64,000 bases of DNA from Blasia pusilla (taxonomy: Eukaryota > Marchantiophyta > Marchantiopsida > Blasiales), in the NCBI GenBank assembly GCA_050084515.1, contig CM114275.1, forward strand, positions 11,346,001-11,410,000, given 5' to 3'. Made by a program: the position numbers and the translations under genes. The first letter of the stretch is position 1. Each line of letters opens with the position of its first letter. Positions 1-11,900 of the stretch are shown in pieces. The notes under the pieces were generated by a model. It did no database searches, had not been told where the DNA came from, and saw only the letters and a list, made by a program, of their open reading frames with translations.

Positions 1-1050
1 CTTTGCTCCCCAACTGTCCCTTTCTGCCACTCCAATGCATACTACCAATTAAAGACAGTGCCTTTGAATTGCTCCTACATATGGACACAATTGTAGATAC
101 ACATTCACTCTAATTGAATCATGGAAATTACCTGCTTCTTCTTTCCTCCAACATGTGATGATGCAGGCTCCTTAGGAGCCGCAAGCTCATCTGAGTGTAA
201 GTGATTGTCTTCGCCAATGTTTGCAACAAACTCTGGATCACAAGTTGGAGACTCTTCACCTCTAGTGTGAGCATCAATGCCATCAGTAGATTCGAGGTGT
301 GGTAAGAGGAGAAGAAGAGAGGAAGAGAGGAGAGAGGAGAGGAAATTAGCAACATCTTTGACATGTGACAAACACGTGTCTTCATCCTCAAGACTTCCTA
401 AGTCACATAGCCTACAAATTTGTTCGCTTTTATCAATGTTGAGCCATCGTCCTTCCTCAATGCCTAGTCTATGAGACTGCAAAGTCCTTCCTCAATGCCT
501 AGTCATGAGATCACAATACAAGTAGCAACAGGAACCTCTCACCCGATCTGGATGAACTTCAACAGAGCTTCCGCACTCCAAGCTCTCCACATCAGAAAAC
601 CGTCGAACACGAACCAGAATCTTCAATCCTTGATAACTTTCAACTCCCTTGACGAAATCCGGCGATCTAAAGCGCGTTGGAAAGCTCTCAGCAAGGCGCT
701 TCTTTCCCAACCAACCATGCACCAGATTCACACCTCCAACATAGGTCACAAGCCACAAACATCCACGGCTGAGTACACAATCAGCCCTAACCAGATCCTA
801 CTGGTCTACAATCGAAGCTACCATCGATCTACTCCAGTTCTTTGAGTAAAATCCGTGAAAGACCTATTGTCATAAAACACGTATAGAATCACATACAATC
901 GAGCCAAACCCACTCCACGATGGGAGAATCTAGGTCGAAGCTTGCGGGAAACACCACAGCCAAGAGCTCTACTCACTACCAAGGCTAACTCCCAACGCAA
1001 CAGGCTCAACTCAAAGAACTGACTGTTCTTTGAATGCACTCCACCTTATA
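1..1050. other. Unassigned sequence, no recognised gene
   Basis: Several overlapping open frames of 60-125 codons occur on both strands, but none shows a motif I recognise and none has a codon pattern better than its opposite strand. A purine-rich stretch (AGAGGAGAGAGG type) lies near 303-345 and resembles the purine tracts of the dispersed repeats at 1390-1690 and 41229-41520. The stretch is probably old transposon debris, but the family cannot be named from sequence alone. Confidence 0.3.
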
Positions 1051-1389
1051 TCCTCCAACCTAAGAGCGGGCCCTACTGGGAAAGTCACCCCCAACTGAGT
1101 AACCCCCAACCCTATGTATGAAACCACATCTCTACCAAGCCACTACGGTCCTACATAAGGAATGGCCTCTACTAGCACACTATACTCTACGACATAATCC
1201 ATATGGTCATGACAGCTTATCAGATTTAGGATCTGAACGAAGGGACATCAGATTCTCTTTACTCCAGACAGCTAACAATCTTTTGGTTTAATTATCGTCT
1301 CCTGTGTTGAGATGAGATTGCTACTTCTGGTCACATTATTTGCCAATGGTCCTCCAAAAAAAATAGCCCTGGGCATAGCTTACTGTAGG

Positions 1390-1690
1390 CTGAGACACGC
1401 AATGTGAAAAAACTTGGGCTCACATGGAGAGTGATGGGAAAATGGTCTTATGATGTCTACTAGTTTTTTTCGCCTTTGCAAAAGGAGGTTTCTTTAGGCC
1501 CGAACGTGGACCACTACCTACTCTCTTCTAAAGATTTCATGAATTTGACAGCAAGCAAAAATTTCAAATATGTCAAAAAGTTTTGAAGAGAGGAGGCGGA
1601 TTTGACCCTTTTTTTTTAAGAGAGACTCTCCTCTCTTCCTCTCCTCTCTTCCTCTCTTCGTAGAATACCGCCCCCCTTCTTCTGCCCAAA
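1390..1690 (-). repeat. Dispersed repeat, copy 1 (polypyrimidine-rich)
   Basis: Read on the minus strand this segment has a run of GAGAGGAAGAGAGG type, then GTCTCTCTT, an A-rich stretch, CCTCTCTTCAAAACTTT, and further on GGTCCA and AAACCTCC blocks. The same blocks occur in the same order on the plus strand at 41229-41450, where the segment interrupts gypsy copy B. Two copies at unrelated sites indicate a mobile or dispersed repeat, possibly a MITE or the end of a MULE. Exact ends and a target duplication were not resolved. Confidence 0.5.
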
Positions 1691-1696
1691 TGAATC

Positions 1697-2316
1697 TTGC
1701 GCTTTCCGCAAGTCTTATCCGGCTGCCATTGGAGCTCTGGGGAATACCCTCATGATGTGGCCCATCGCCGCAGGTACAAAGTGGACAATCTTACAAGTTC
1801 CGGTTTCAGACTCGTAGACGGAGGAAGTTCGGAGCATGTTTGCATTACAGAGACCTTCGCATTTCGTATTCAACCCAAGATTGACGTCAACATGTACCCA
1901 GAGAAGGTGGATAATCTCAATCCACTATTTCTAGAAATGGGGTGAAGAGAAACAAAATGTGTAGGCCAACGGTGGAGAGAGCAAAGCGAATTGCATTAGC
2001 TCGGGAGGCCAAAATGGAAATCACCGCCATGAAAGATGTCCTGAGTGGCAATGGAATAGGAAATATGTATTGGGTCATGAACAACACTGTAAATTCAAGT
2101 GTCATAGGGGTGTATGTGGTGCACATCTGTTGCTTTCCCACATGTTCATGTGATGACTTTGTCCAAAGAGAGACAAGTGGCAAAAGGTATTTCCCTTGTA
2201 AGCACATGTACTATGTGTTGCTGGTAGTTTTAAGAGAGTCGGAGGTAGGAATAGGATTCCACCAACCAATTCTGTCCCTCAAAGAAGTGCGAAGTATTTT
2301 AAACAAACCACTTTGA
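1697..2316 (+). pseudogene. SWIM zinc-finger (MULE/FAR1-type transposase) remnant
   Basis: The frame starting at 1942 encodes 124 residues containing Cys68-x-Cys70, fifteen residues, then Cys86-x-His88 (core CSCDDF...PCKHMYYVLL). That spacing is the CxCx(n)CxH pattern of SWIM zinc fingers, which in plants are commonest near the C-terminus of Mutator-like transposases and their FAR1/FHY3 relatives. An 82-codon frame at 1697-1945 just upstream may be a preceding piece. There is no DDE core in the vicinity, so this is a fragment. It is followed by AT-rich non-coding DNA to about 2640. Domesticated SWIM proteins are an alternative, but the fragmentary context favours a transposon relic. Confidence 0.6.
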
Positions 2317-2330
2317 GGATGCAAAATGAG

Positions 2331-2639
2331 GTTTTAGATTGTACTTTCATTTTTCCAGAACCTTCACTTCGAGCTTGAACTCTATTCAACCTAGGGCAAA
2401 TGATAGATTTTTTCCAAACCTTGGATGGAAAAAGTGATTGGTTCCACACTTATGATTCCACTAATTTTTCAGTTTTCTAAATTTTGTGCAATTTGCAACT
2501 CGTCGGACTCAGAGGGGTTGCAAATATATGGAAGAGGAAAAACAACTGTGGGACTGCTTAATAACTGAGCAAAAAAGTGCAAAAAAATTCACACAAAAAG
2601 TTTCCTCTCTTCAACCCAACGGAGTGTGATAATATGATG
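2331..2639. other. Non-coding AT-rich spacer with one palindromic CGTCGGA motif
   Basis: No supported gene. Near 2490-2525 lies a motif of the form TGCAACTCGTCGGACTC followed by GGGGTTGCAA. It matches the palindromic motif repeated about ten times at 42346-44036. Confidence 0.4.
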
Positions 2640-3360
2640 TTAGAAAGTGGAGATCCCTGTGAGTAGGTATCCTTGTTCACAATATACAATCATTGGATTA
2701 ATATGAAGTTGATAATATTTCATTTTTGTGCCATGACTGCTCCAAATAATGCTAAGAAATCTTTGTCGTAGATGCTCGCGGAGTGCCACTAGCTTCAAGT
2801 CCCAATCACGTTCAGTCACATTCCATTTTGTAGACCAAGTCACCACATCTATGATCCATCCTATGGAGCGTGTGGCTTGTAAAGCTTGATGAGGGAGGCG
2901 AGAAATATCAAGAGATCTCACCTTTGCAATATAAGTGATGGTCGAGTAGAGAGCTTCTGTCTCGAGAGGTAGACAAACTGTTTCTGCAAGAAGTATAACA
3001 TAAGGAGTTTGGTTTCTCACGCCGAATTCTTCCTGTAGAAAGATCTTTGGCACCCTCTCCATGCGCTCCCAACTAGTCTTCTTGCAAGCAGGGCCCCAAA
3101 CTTGGGTCCCATTTAAGACCACAAGAAGAACTAAGCTCCTAAATAAGAACTTCTTAAGACTCCAAGATACAAGATGAGCTTTTCTACACCAATTTAAAAG
3201 TGAATATTGAGCTTATAACCTGCTTCTACTCTCTTTTGAAGGCAAATGGCCGAACTATAATCATGAGAGAAATCAAAGCCTAGATACTTATAGGTCTTCA
3301 CTTGCACTAATTGTAGACCTTTGTAGAAGAATGAAAACTTGTGTCTCGGCTTGCCAACCC
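2640..3360 (-). pseudogene. Non-LTR retrotransposon (LINE) reverse-transcriptase 3' region, decayed
   Basis: A 160-residue open frame (2640-3122) carries the pattern seen just after the polymerase core of plant LINE and other non-LTR ORF2 proteins: GTQVWGP, then KIFLQEEFGV, then TPYVILLAETVCLPLE, with a Trp/Arg-rich tail. Upstream on the same strand, after stops and frame changes, is KTYKYLGFDF with SAICLQKRVEAGYKLN, the usual thumb-side 'YLG' segment. The catalytic YADD region is not visible, so this is a 5'-truncated remnant. Family placement rests on motif order. Confidence 0.65.
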
Positions 3361-4140
3361 TGTCACAATGCCATAAGCCAAGATCTCCCTACTTCTTTTT
3401 GGATTTGTGAGTGAAACCTGGTCCCCAACCTACAACTAAGGCGGAAAAAGGTGGATAATCAGACCGAGTAAATGTAGTCCAAAATAAGGAAATTTTCTAT
3501 ATAATGATTGCGCCACTAACCTTAGTGAATGACCATCCTGCTAGGGGCAAGTTGCATGTGAACTTCAAAACCTTAGAATTTGATGTCTATAAACAACAAT
3601 AAAAATCATTGCATCGAGGATTCTAATATAAAAGATGAAAATATAGTAAAGGAATAACTTTTTTTTTGGGCCACCGCTTGATCTTGGCTCGCTCTCATGT
3701 CCATTACTGGAGGCCGTGACCAACACCTTTGTTTTGAGTCTCTTCTTTAAGGGGAAGGTCTATCTTTGACACCATCAATTGGAGTGGGATCTCCACTATG
3801 AGCCTCCTCAGAACCTAGTAATAAAGGAATCCATGATATCATATCAATAATGACATATACTGAGATGAGAACAAAATTTTGAAGTAGAGATAAACCAAAA
3901 TATAATTTTGCAACAGTCACACAAGAAAACCTTACCCTTTGCCATTAGTACATCCATCTTACATAAAGAAGTAGAAGGTTCAATTATGCAACCCTTCCTT
4001 TTGTTCAAAACAGAAATTGGATTGAGTTGGGACTTGGATTCACTAGCGGTGCCTCTCTTATGCCATCGCAATCATCCTCTATCCTAATGTACCCTTGTTG
4101 CATGGATGGACTTTTCACGTATGTAGCTTATGTCTTTGGC
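3361..4140. other. No recognised gene
   Basis: A minus-strand frame at 3844-4071 (75 codons) has no recognisable domain. The remainder is A/T-rich with frequent stops in all frames. Confidence 0.3.
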
Positions 4141-4160
4141 ATCTTGTGCTAGCAATTCCT

Positions 4161-4221
4161 AATCTAGAAAGGGGGCAAGAATTTGACTACTTAGTCAAAT
4201 TCTTGCCCCCCTTTCTAGATT
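4161..4221. repeat. Near-perfect inverted repeat (29-bp arms, 2-bp loop)
   Basis: The left arm starts AATCTAGAAAGGGGGCAAGA and continues to GACTA at 4189. The right arm from 4192 is its reverse complement, with one extra C in the C-run. Loop CT. On either strand this would fold into a long hairpin. It directly adjoins the CACTA-type fragment at 4215-4418. Confidence 0.85.
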
Positions 4222-4418
4222 CTGCAAAGTGAGAATTGACGATATTTTCGTAGATGTTCTTCAACTTTGTGCAATCCTATAGTTTTATGTCTCTTGCATA
4301 AGTTGTAAGGGCCTCTCACACATTTTCTTCCCTCCCTCTTGGTCCGAGCATGCTCTCGGTGCCAAAGTTTTTGGTCGGGAGCTTGGATTCGCATAGGGTG
4401 GATTAGGGGTTCTTTCAA
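4215..4418 (-). pseudogene. CACTA transposon transposase-associated domain fragment
   Basis: The 67-residue frame contains LWHREHARTKREG, then CNLCK-like spacing (YNLCKRHKTI) and HKVEEHLRKYRQFSLC. This is the small N-terminal transposase-associated domain that precedes the TNP2 transposase of plant En/Spm elements. A better-preserved relative lies at 62131-62574, where the same HKVEEHL motif follows CPCNLCK. Here the first cysteine of the pair is changed (GPYNLC) and no transposase core follows, so it is an isolated fragment. Confidence 0.65.
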
Positions 4419-4439
4419 TCAGGTTCTTGCGTCTTCCAT

Positions 4440-5828
4440 AGTCTCAACTCTATAGACTACAAATACACCACATGTTTAACAAGATATCAAAATGTATTAG
4501 ATACATGCAACTCTGAGTAGATTAAAATTATAGGTACATAATCTAATATGCATAGACATTATAATTACATGAGAACATGATAGCCCATCCGTACCGTGAA
4601 AGCCCTCAAGTTTTGTATGCATCTGCAAGTTAATTTTTGTCACCAACAAAGTCGATTTTTACTGGGGATGAAGATGCAACAACAAGAGCAATTACATAAA
4701 GATCAAGAGAAAGCTAAGCAACAACTCTAACAACACCAACTTCTCCAGCAACAATGACTTCAACAACAACATCAACTACAGCAACAACAACAAAAAGTTG
4801 CAGCGCAAATGCATGCTCATCAGCATGATTAGCACAATAGTAAGTTGTTGGATTTTCCTACCTCAAACTTCAAGGGAGATGCATTGAAGGCTAGACAAGT
4901 TGTTGTCAAATAAGTGATGCTATATCAACAAAAAATCAAACATCGACAACTATATCATCAACAACAACAGCATGCTCAGTAGCAGCAATAGCAATAGCAA
5001 CACAAATATTTGAAAGTGGATTCACACCACATCCCCAAAAATTTTACAAGCTCTTTCTCCTCAAATTTATATTCAATAGCAACTATCTCCTCATGCTGAT
5101 TCACATCAAAATTGTGTCTCATCCTTGTAAGCTACCAAAGCAACTACTTCTTTGTAGGCTTCCCCACCATCTGTTAGAACTCCTTCTCCATCTCTACTGC
5201 TACAAGTTATCTCGCCACTTGCTCTCGAGGAGGTTGATATGAAAGTTCTGACACTGATGATTAGCACTGCCCAAAGGAGATCAAGTATTTGTTTCAAAGC
5301 TAAAGATTAGTGCAAATCATCATCCATCCATCTATTTCCCTATTTTAGACTCAGAAATCTAACATGGTTGTTGTTGGCAATCTCTCGACTGAGTACAAGT
5401 CCATCATCCATGTTTTTTTATAAGTAGAGATAAACCTTCTTTCTGGACCCAAAAACCGCAATAGCTTGATATTTGCTAATGAGCTCTATTTTATGGAGGA
5501 AACAAAGTAGACTTTATTCAAAACTTTGGACTCCCTCATGAGCAAGTTACAAGCATGATGCCTAAAGAGCTTGATGCCTCACAAGCACCAACTACTTTAA
5601 CTAGGGTTTGATGTTATTCATCATTTTGAAGAATTTTGGCAACACCAGAATTATTCAACATATTCAGTAGCCTAGAGTCATTTCCCAAACTTGTTGAATA
5701 GGTAAGTAATGTTTATTGGGGATCCCAATGAAGTAAAGTGGTTGTTGTGGTAAATATGTGAATTCTGTAGTCATGATGGGTTTAGTCATGAAAATGCCTA
5801 TTTTTTTCTAGTGATCATCAACTTAGGA
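4440..5828. other. CAA-rich degenerate coding relic and unassigned DNA
   Basis: Between about 4665 and 5010 the plus strand is dominated by CAA/CAG-type trinucleotides. These read as long glutamine runs in one frame, broken by TAG and TAA. This looks like a decayed Gln-rich protein segment, perhaps the gag of another element. From 5010 to 5828 only short unrecognised frames occur. Confidence 0.35.
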
Positions 5829-6079
5829 ATAGTTGAGCAGCCGATTACAATAGGTCACAGTCGTTGCATTGGTGAGCCCCATGCCTACCGAGACGATTAA
5901 GGAAATGGTTGGGGGCAAGATTCGAGGAGATTGACATATCAGGGATGATCCAAAAAGACACCCTTGGACTTCTTGGGATGTTTTGAAAGTACTCCGGGAG
6001 ATGGCAACCATAGCATTGAGTGTAGTTCAAGGTACTACAGGTCTAGGAGATGAGATTTTGTTGATGGCATAAGTGGCAT

Positions 6080-6506
6080 TGGGGAATGAGTAGGAGAGAG
6101 CATTTCAATTGCTCAAGGATACGTTTACGTTTGCGCTCATACTAAGAAGACCAATCAGGGGCGTCCTTTCCGGTTGCATATTGATTGGAGAATGTTAGGG
6201 CTTGGAGCAGTGCTCACCCAGCATAACGATGAGGGTAGAGAGTTTGTGGTGGCTTTCGCTAGTCGCTCGAACAATGCCGCAGAGGCGAAGTATAGCTTGT
6301 ATGAGAGTGAGTGTTTGGCTGTAGTATGGGTTGTCGTGCATTTAAGGTATTATTTATTTGGAAATCCCTTTACCATTATTACTGAACACCAACCACTCAA
6401 ATGGTTGATGGAGTCCGACAAGCTAACAAGGAAGTTTGCAAGGTGGGCTCGATTGTTGCAGGACTATGATTTCCAAGTAGTACATAGACTTGGGATGCTC
6501 AACTAG
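6080..6506 (+). pseudogene. Gypsy RNase H domain (copy D)
   Basis: A frame of 110 residues carries the Ty3/gypsy RNase H pattern: LHIDWRMLGLGAVLTQ, then AFASRSNNAAEAKYSLYESE, CLAVVWVVVHLRYYLFG, and ITEHQPLKWLM. The frame ends at a TAG (6504-6506) after HRLGMLN. The same stop occurs at the same codon in copies A and C. Confidence 0.8.
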
Positions 6507-6531
6507 GATGCTCAACTAGGATGCTCATGGT

Positions 6532-7160
6532 TTGAGGCTTAACCCATGCCCGAGTTGGCGAGATACGATTGGAGCTCGATGGCATAGAGAGAGTAGTGAG
6601 GAGTTAGTTCCTAGATGGCACGCCTCAGCCTATTTTGGCTTGTTGGCTATGGAGAGCCAGATTGTTGAGACTTTGATGGTGAGGTCTGACAGAGAGTCCT
6701 TAGATCCAAAGGCAGATGAGGAGGCTACATGTGGCCAAGATATTCACAAGGATGGAGTAGTCTTGGAGTACTCCCTACTGGTAGCGTCGCGTGCACAATG
6801 GGTGCTAAAGATCGGGATCAGATCTTACAACAAGCCAAACAGTTTCGGTGGGAGGGGATACATGTGTTGCGAGTTTGGAAGGATGGTAGAGTACGTCTAG
6901 TGCTTCATCCTTGGCATAGAGCACGTTTGGTGCAACATGCCCACAAGGAGTTAGGTCACTTTGGAGTGAAGCAAACTTATAACTTGCTCCACATACAATA
7001 TTGGTGGCAAGGCATGTAGACTGAATGTTCAGCAGTTTGTTGCTAGCTGCATGGTTTGTGATCGGGTCTGGGCATCGTTTAATGCTCCAACTCCATAATT
7101 ACATCTATTTCCGATCACGAGTTTAGGTTCTAGATAGAGTTTGGATTTTGCAAGACCTTT
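6532..7160 (+). pseudogene. Gypsy RNase H-integrase linker and integrase zinc-binding region (copy D)
   Basis: Overlapping frames encode the RNase H-integrase linker and the HHCC-type zinc-binding region: HAHKELGHFGVKQTYNLLH with IQYWW, then FVASCMVCDRV near 7034-7065. The sequence then runs into a WSLDF-like start of the catalytic core around 7130. It breaks off there and joins the B-block remnant at about 7175, so the catalytic triad is absent. Confidence 0.7.
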
Positions 7161-7197
7161 ACCTTTGATGGAGCCCCATGTGTATGTGCACAACAGT

Positions 7198-7512
7198 TAT
7201 CACATATTTTAGGATAGATCAACGAGATATAGTAGAGCGCCTTTGGGGATACTGAGGGACAACCTCATGAGGTCAATGATAACTACTGAGGCCATGGATA
7301 AACTGAGAGAGCATATTTCCCCTTCATTTCGGCTTATTTTGAGCCATAGCGAGAAACTTGCTATTTTTGGGTAAGTTGTCGTTTTGAGAATATTTGACTT
7401 TCCACTTTGGGAAGTATCTCTTGACCTCCTACAACAAGTCAAGAGCCAAGGAGATGACTTGCAAGCATAGATTACCATCAAGAGGGCTTGAGAGAGGGAA
7501 GGGGATATACCC

Positions 7513-7559
<47 letters not shown>

Positions 7560-7670
7560 GATATTTTGGTGCTTATCATCTTGATGTTTAGATACCATGA
7601 GTTAGCATGGAATCGTGTGTGTTTGTGTGTGATTTTCGGTAACAGCGATATATGTTGTATGCCCACGACA
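7198..7670 (+). repeat. 3' terminal repeat of gypsy copy D with internal (GA)n
   Basis: Begins TATCACAT (TGTCACAT in better copies), continues TTTAGGATAGATC, and ends CCCACGACA. It aligns by eye with the solo LTR at 23931-24559 and with the reverse complement of 25733-26374. A (GA)n tract occupies 7516-7555. Immediately upstream (about 7178-7196) are the last bases of another B block, TGTATGTGCACAACA. That places B1 directly before A2, as in copies A and C. Confidence 0.75.
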
Positions 7671-9714
7671 AGTGTATGATGATGGAATTTTTGTTACCAC
7701 GATAGTATGACTATAAATCCATTTGAGGATTGTATAATTTTCTAGAGGAATTTAAGATATGATTGAAAAATATGAATGTGTGACTCTCAATGATAGTAAA
7801 TGATCACGAATGTGTGATGTGTCATCATGTCACTATTATTGAAATCTTTTTGTGACGATCTTTTTCTTTCAGATTTTGCTAGAAGACAAGTTGAAGATTT
7901 TTTCACCACTTCATCACAAAGAGGATGACAGAAGAGTGGAGGAAGCACTATGCACTGAGTCAGCCAAAGTCAACAAAGGTGAACAAGAAGAGGGTCTTTG
8001 TATTGGTCACCAACGATGAATTGAAGGCGCACTTCGACAATGACTGCGATCCAGATATTCTTAAAGCAAAGTTGAAGAGTTTGTAGCTCAAGTGACCAGA
8101 TCGTGCGATTGAAAATTCTACAAGGAAAGTGGGAGAAGCTAAATGGAAGAAAGATTAGGCCTTGTTCAATGGCCTTGCAAGCTATGAAGACCTCCCGACA
8201 AAGAAGCGGAGGTTACTGAGCAAGATATTTGCCAAGCTCAAAGTCGTGGAATTGATGAAGAACATGGAGGTTCACTATGACAATATGGAGGACGGGTCTT
8301 TGAGAAGAGATAAGAGACCGTGAGCCCAAGATGAAATATGTCCACTGATCCAATCAAAACGATCAAGGGTTCATACTTTGCCAAACTTTGGAAGTATGGA
8401 CCTACACCCACGACATCATCTAACTATGTTCATACCAAGAGTTAGGTTCTATGTTTATTCCCTCTTAACAAAGTTCTTTCGAAGTGTTGGGTTACGAAAC
8501 CCAATTCATTCTATATTTTGGTTTCACGTAAGAATAAATCTCCAATTCCCTCCTCATCCAACCAAGTTCATATCAAGCATACACTCTTCCCTCTCTAGTA
8601 CGCACTAAGCTACTTTTACTTTACAAATCACATCCCAAATCTTTCTTGGGCCTCCACACCCGCTTGAACTTTTCTTGGAACAAAATGAAAGAGGGTTGAA
8701 AGAAGACCTGGTCTCTATTATGTTTACTAGTGATGGGATTGAAATCCAGGTTGGATCATACTAGAGATGCACTTTGTCCCCAGAAAACCTGAAGCTCTTT
8801 AATAAACAAAATAAAAGAGGGTTGATTTTCCAGTAGCCAAGGATTACTGCTTTAGGTGCTTCGGTATCGTTGCACTTAGATAATTTTGCGCTCGCATGGA
8901 TTCATCCAAGACAAGAGAAAGAAGACCTGGTCTCTATGATGTTTACTAGTGATGGGCTTGAAATCCAGGTTGGATCATACTCGAGATGCACTTTGTCCCC
9001 AGAAAATCTGAAGCTCTTTAATAGGTTTCTTTGGATCAGTTAGAGAAAGCTCCGACTTATCAGTAACTCAAGATTGTTCGATACTGCATGCAAAGGACGG
9101 AAAACATCTGAAAGGATCCAATGGCAATTGATGACGGACAAGATTGAAATCCGTGAATCATCTAAAGGCATCTGCATTGTCTTGAAAATTTATATATTCA
9201 GATAATTATTAGTCGATATTACAATCAAGCTAAATCCATTTACTATAGAAATTTTAAAAATTTTGACAAAAGAAAAGAATGGAAAATGCTCTGAAGCCAT
9301 CAAAACACATGAACCGACCGTGATTATAAAGCCATTTATTTAAATCACGAGATGAGACCTGAACAAATCCAACCATGGCAGTTGAAACAAACCAGCCTCT
9401 GTTTCTGGCGGACGGAACTTCTGAGTACTCCGCTCTGATCATACAAGGACAACACTACTTTATCCAGGGAGGCTGCGGTATGACCACAAGAATGAGATCC
9501 CGCACAGGCTCCACTACTCACAAACTTGCACACGTCACACGGATCCTGTACTGGAGGAGATTTTACTGATCCAAAACTGAAAAAGCTGAGATGTGCAAGT
9601 CCCATGAGGAGTAGGAGAATGAATATGGCAGCACTTCAGGAGCAGGTGGTGCCAGCCTGGAGGAGTATGTAGAGAGAAATAGGTGACGGTGCAGGCAAAT
9701 GCATCGACACAAAG
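7671..9714. other. Unassigned DNA with decayed coding traces
   Basis: About 7921-8330 reads as a broken Lys/Glu-rich coding sequence on the plus strand (MTEEWRKHYALSQ, then VFVLVTNDELKAHFDND), with stops and frame changes and no domain I recognise. Minus-strand frames at 9254-9605 include a Cys-rich 86-codon frame (DPCDVCK, CFNCHGW) without supporting signals. No promoter, splice pattern or conserved motif allows a gene call. Confidence 0.3.
8698..9024. repeat. Direct duplication of an approximately 105-bp segment
   Basis: Two copies (about 8698-8804 and 8919-9024) share GAAGACCTGGTCTCTAT, GTTTACTAGTGATGGG, GAAATCCAGGTTGGATCATA and GCACTTTGTCCCCAGAAAA, with only a few substitutions between them. 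They are separated by about 115 bp of unrelated sequence. Confidence 0.8.
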
Positions 9715-11183
9715 AAACTGTATTCATTGAGTAGTGCCTGTCATAGCCTTGTGACAGTAGATCCCGCACCCTGGTCGGAACCCTGCTAAAGATTGGGATG
9801 GGTGTAAAGAGAGGAATAAGGTACCAGTGAAGAAGGTACCATATGAGAGGGGGACACTTTCACATAGTGTGAGTGCTAGCCCCCGTACAAAGTGTTGGTG
9901 CGGAGCTTCTGAGAGTCAACTAAAATGCTCTAAATGACACTATCTACTTTCCCTGATTCGCATCCCCAATATACATGTCATACCAGTGAATCTAGGCTGC
10001 TGAATTTGTCGAACAGTTCTGGTGTTACCAGCTTAGCAATATCAGGACGTGCTGTTGCTCTGTGTGTTTTAATTTTTTGTGCACGAGACCAGGTAGTGGC
10101 AAGAGGTTCGATCCCCATCATCACACAAGGTGCAAAGGTTTCATTGTGTTCCCATCCTGCTTTTTTTTATGGTTCAAGGGGATTGGCCCTTCCCTTGTGA
10201 TGGCCACACAGACTGCACTCATTAAGTAGTGCCTGTCGTAGCCTTGCGACCAAAGACCCCGCGCCCTGGTTGGACAGTGCTTGAGACTGGGATGAGTGTA
10301 GAGAGAGGAACAAGTGAAGAAGGTACCATATGAGAGTAGGGAGACACTCTCAGATGGCCACACAGAGAGAGACTATACTCATTAAGTAGTGCCTGTCGTA
10401 GCCTTGTGACCATAGACCCCGCGCCCTGGTTGGACGGTGCTTGAGGAGAGAGAGACTGTACTCATTAAGTAGTGCCTGTCGTAGCCCTGCGACCATAGAC
10501 CCCCCACCCTGGTTGGACAGTGCAGAGAGACTGTACTCATTAAGAAGTGCCTGTCGTAGCCTTGCAAACTTAGACCCCGCGCCCTGGTTGGACGGTGAGA
10601 GAGAGAGAGAGAGAGAAACTGTACTCATTAAGTAGTGCCTGTTGTAGCCTTGCGACCATAGACCCCGCACCCTGGTTGGACGGTGCTTGAGACTGGGATG
10701 GGTGTAGAGAGATGAGCAAGTGAAGGTACCATATGAGAGGAGGGAGAAGAGAGACTGTACTCATTAAGTAGTGCCTGTCATAGCCTTGCGACCATAGGCC
10801 CCGCACCCTGGTTGGACGGTGCTCGAGAGAGAGAAGGGTTTAGGGTTTAGGATGGAGGAGAGAGAGAGAGAGAGACTACTCATTAAGTAGTGCCTGTCGT
10901 AGCCTTGCAACCATAGACCCCGCACCCTGGTTGGACGGTGCACGAGACTGGGATGGGTGTAGAGACTGTACTCATTAAGTAGTGCCTGTCGTAGCCTTGC
11001 GACCATAGACCCCACGCCCTGGCTGGACAGTGCTTGAGACTGGGATGGGTGGAGACTCTACTCATTAAGTAGTGCTTGAGAGTGGGATGGGTGGAGAGAG
11101 AGACTGTACTCATTAAGTAGTGCCTGTCATAGCCTTCCGACCATAGACCCCGAGCCCTGGTTGGACGGTGCTTGAGACTGGGG

Positions 11184-11218
<35 letters not shown>

Positions 11219-11666
11219 TACTCATTAAGTAGTGCCTGTCGTAGCCTTGCGAAGTCTTGAGAGAGACTGTACTCATTAAGTAGTGCCTGAGTAGTCTTGA
11301 GAGAGAGAGAGAGAGTGTACTCATTAAGTAGTGCCTGGAGGTGGAGAGAGACTACTAATTAAGTAATGCCTGTCGTGGGGGTGGAGAGACTGTACTCATT
11401 AAGTAGTGCCTGTCGTAGCCTTGCGACCATAGACCCCACGCCCTGGTTGGACGGTGCTTGAGACTGGGATGGGTGTAGATGGATGTCGTGGGGGTGGAGA
11501 GAGAGAGAGAGATTGTACTCATTAAGTAGTGCCTGTCGTAGCCTTGCGACCATAGACCCCGCCCCTGGTTGGACGGTGCTTGAGAGAGGAGAGAGAGAGA
11601 GAGTGTACTCATTAAGTCGTGCCTGTCGTAGCCTTGCGACCATAGACCCCGCACCCTGGTTGGACC

Positions 11667-11710
<44 letters not shown>

Positions 11711-11773
11711 ACTCATTAAGTAGCGCCTGTCGTAGCCTTGCGACCATAGACCCCGCGCCCTGGTTGGACGGTG

Positions 11774-11822
<49 letters not shown>

Positions 11823-11900
11823 TGTGTACTCATTAAGTAGTGCCTGTCCTAGCCTTGCGACCATAGACCCTGCGCCCTGGTTGGACGGTGGAGAGAGAGA
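9715..11900. repeat. Minisatellite array, about 20 units of roughly 70-110 bp, interleaved with (GA)n
   Basis: The unit contains TACTCATTAAGTAGTGCCTG, TCGTAGCCTTGCGACCATAG, ACCCCGCGCCCTGGTTGGAC and GGTGCTTGAGACTGGGATGG, followed by GTGTAGAGAGAG of variable length. I count about 20 occurrences of the ATTAAGTAGTGCC core or its variants (first near 9728, last near 11831), several in shortened units (11060-11360). Between 9780 and 10200 the array is interrupted by non-unit sequence. Dense units run from 10200 to 11895. Open frames through it on either strand are by-products of the repetition. It ends about 40 bp from the GLR stop codon. Confidence 0.9.

Larger units (their letters stand above)
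5829..7670 (+). mobile_element. Gypsy copy D, 5'-truncated and internally deleted
   Basis: The copy starts in the linker that precedes reverse transcriptase in copies A and B (GEPHAYRD, PLDFLGCFE equivalents). It then jumps to RNase H with the whole reverse transcriptase missing, followed by part of integrase, the last bases of the B block, and a 3' terminal repeat at 7198-7670. No gag, protease, methyltransferase or PHD finger remains. The 3' repeat resembles that of copy A and the solo LTR at 23931, so it belongs to the same subfamily. Confidence 0.75.

Noticed and set aside
9345-9605. Cys-rich minus-strand frame as a small secreted or metallothionein-like protein
   Set aside because: Cysteines do not follow a known spacing, there is no signal peptide, and the opposite strand is equally open.
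10010-10200. tRNA-derived SINE suggested by GAGGTTCGATCCCCATC (B-box-like) near 10103
   Set aside because: The A-box candidate is weak, no ends or duplications are visible, and no second copy was found.
9715-11900. Regularly spaced repeats resembling a CRISPR array, and long minus-strand frames repeating GYDRHYLM
   Set aside because: Unit length, variable (GA)n spacers and the plant genomic context fit a minisatellite. The frames are periodic by-products of the unit, with stops at unit borders.
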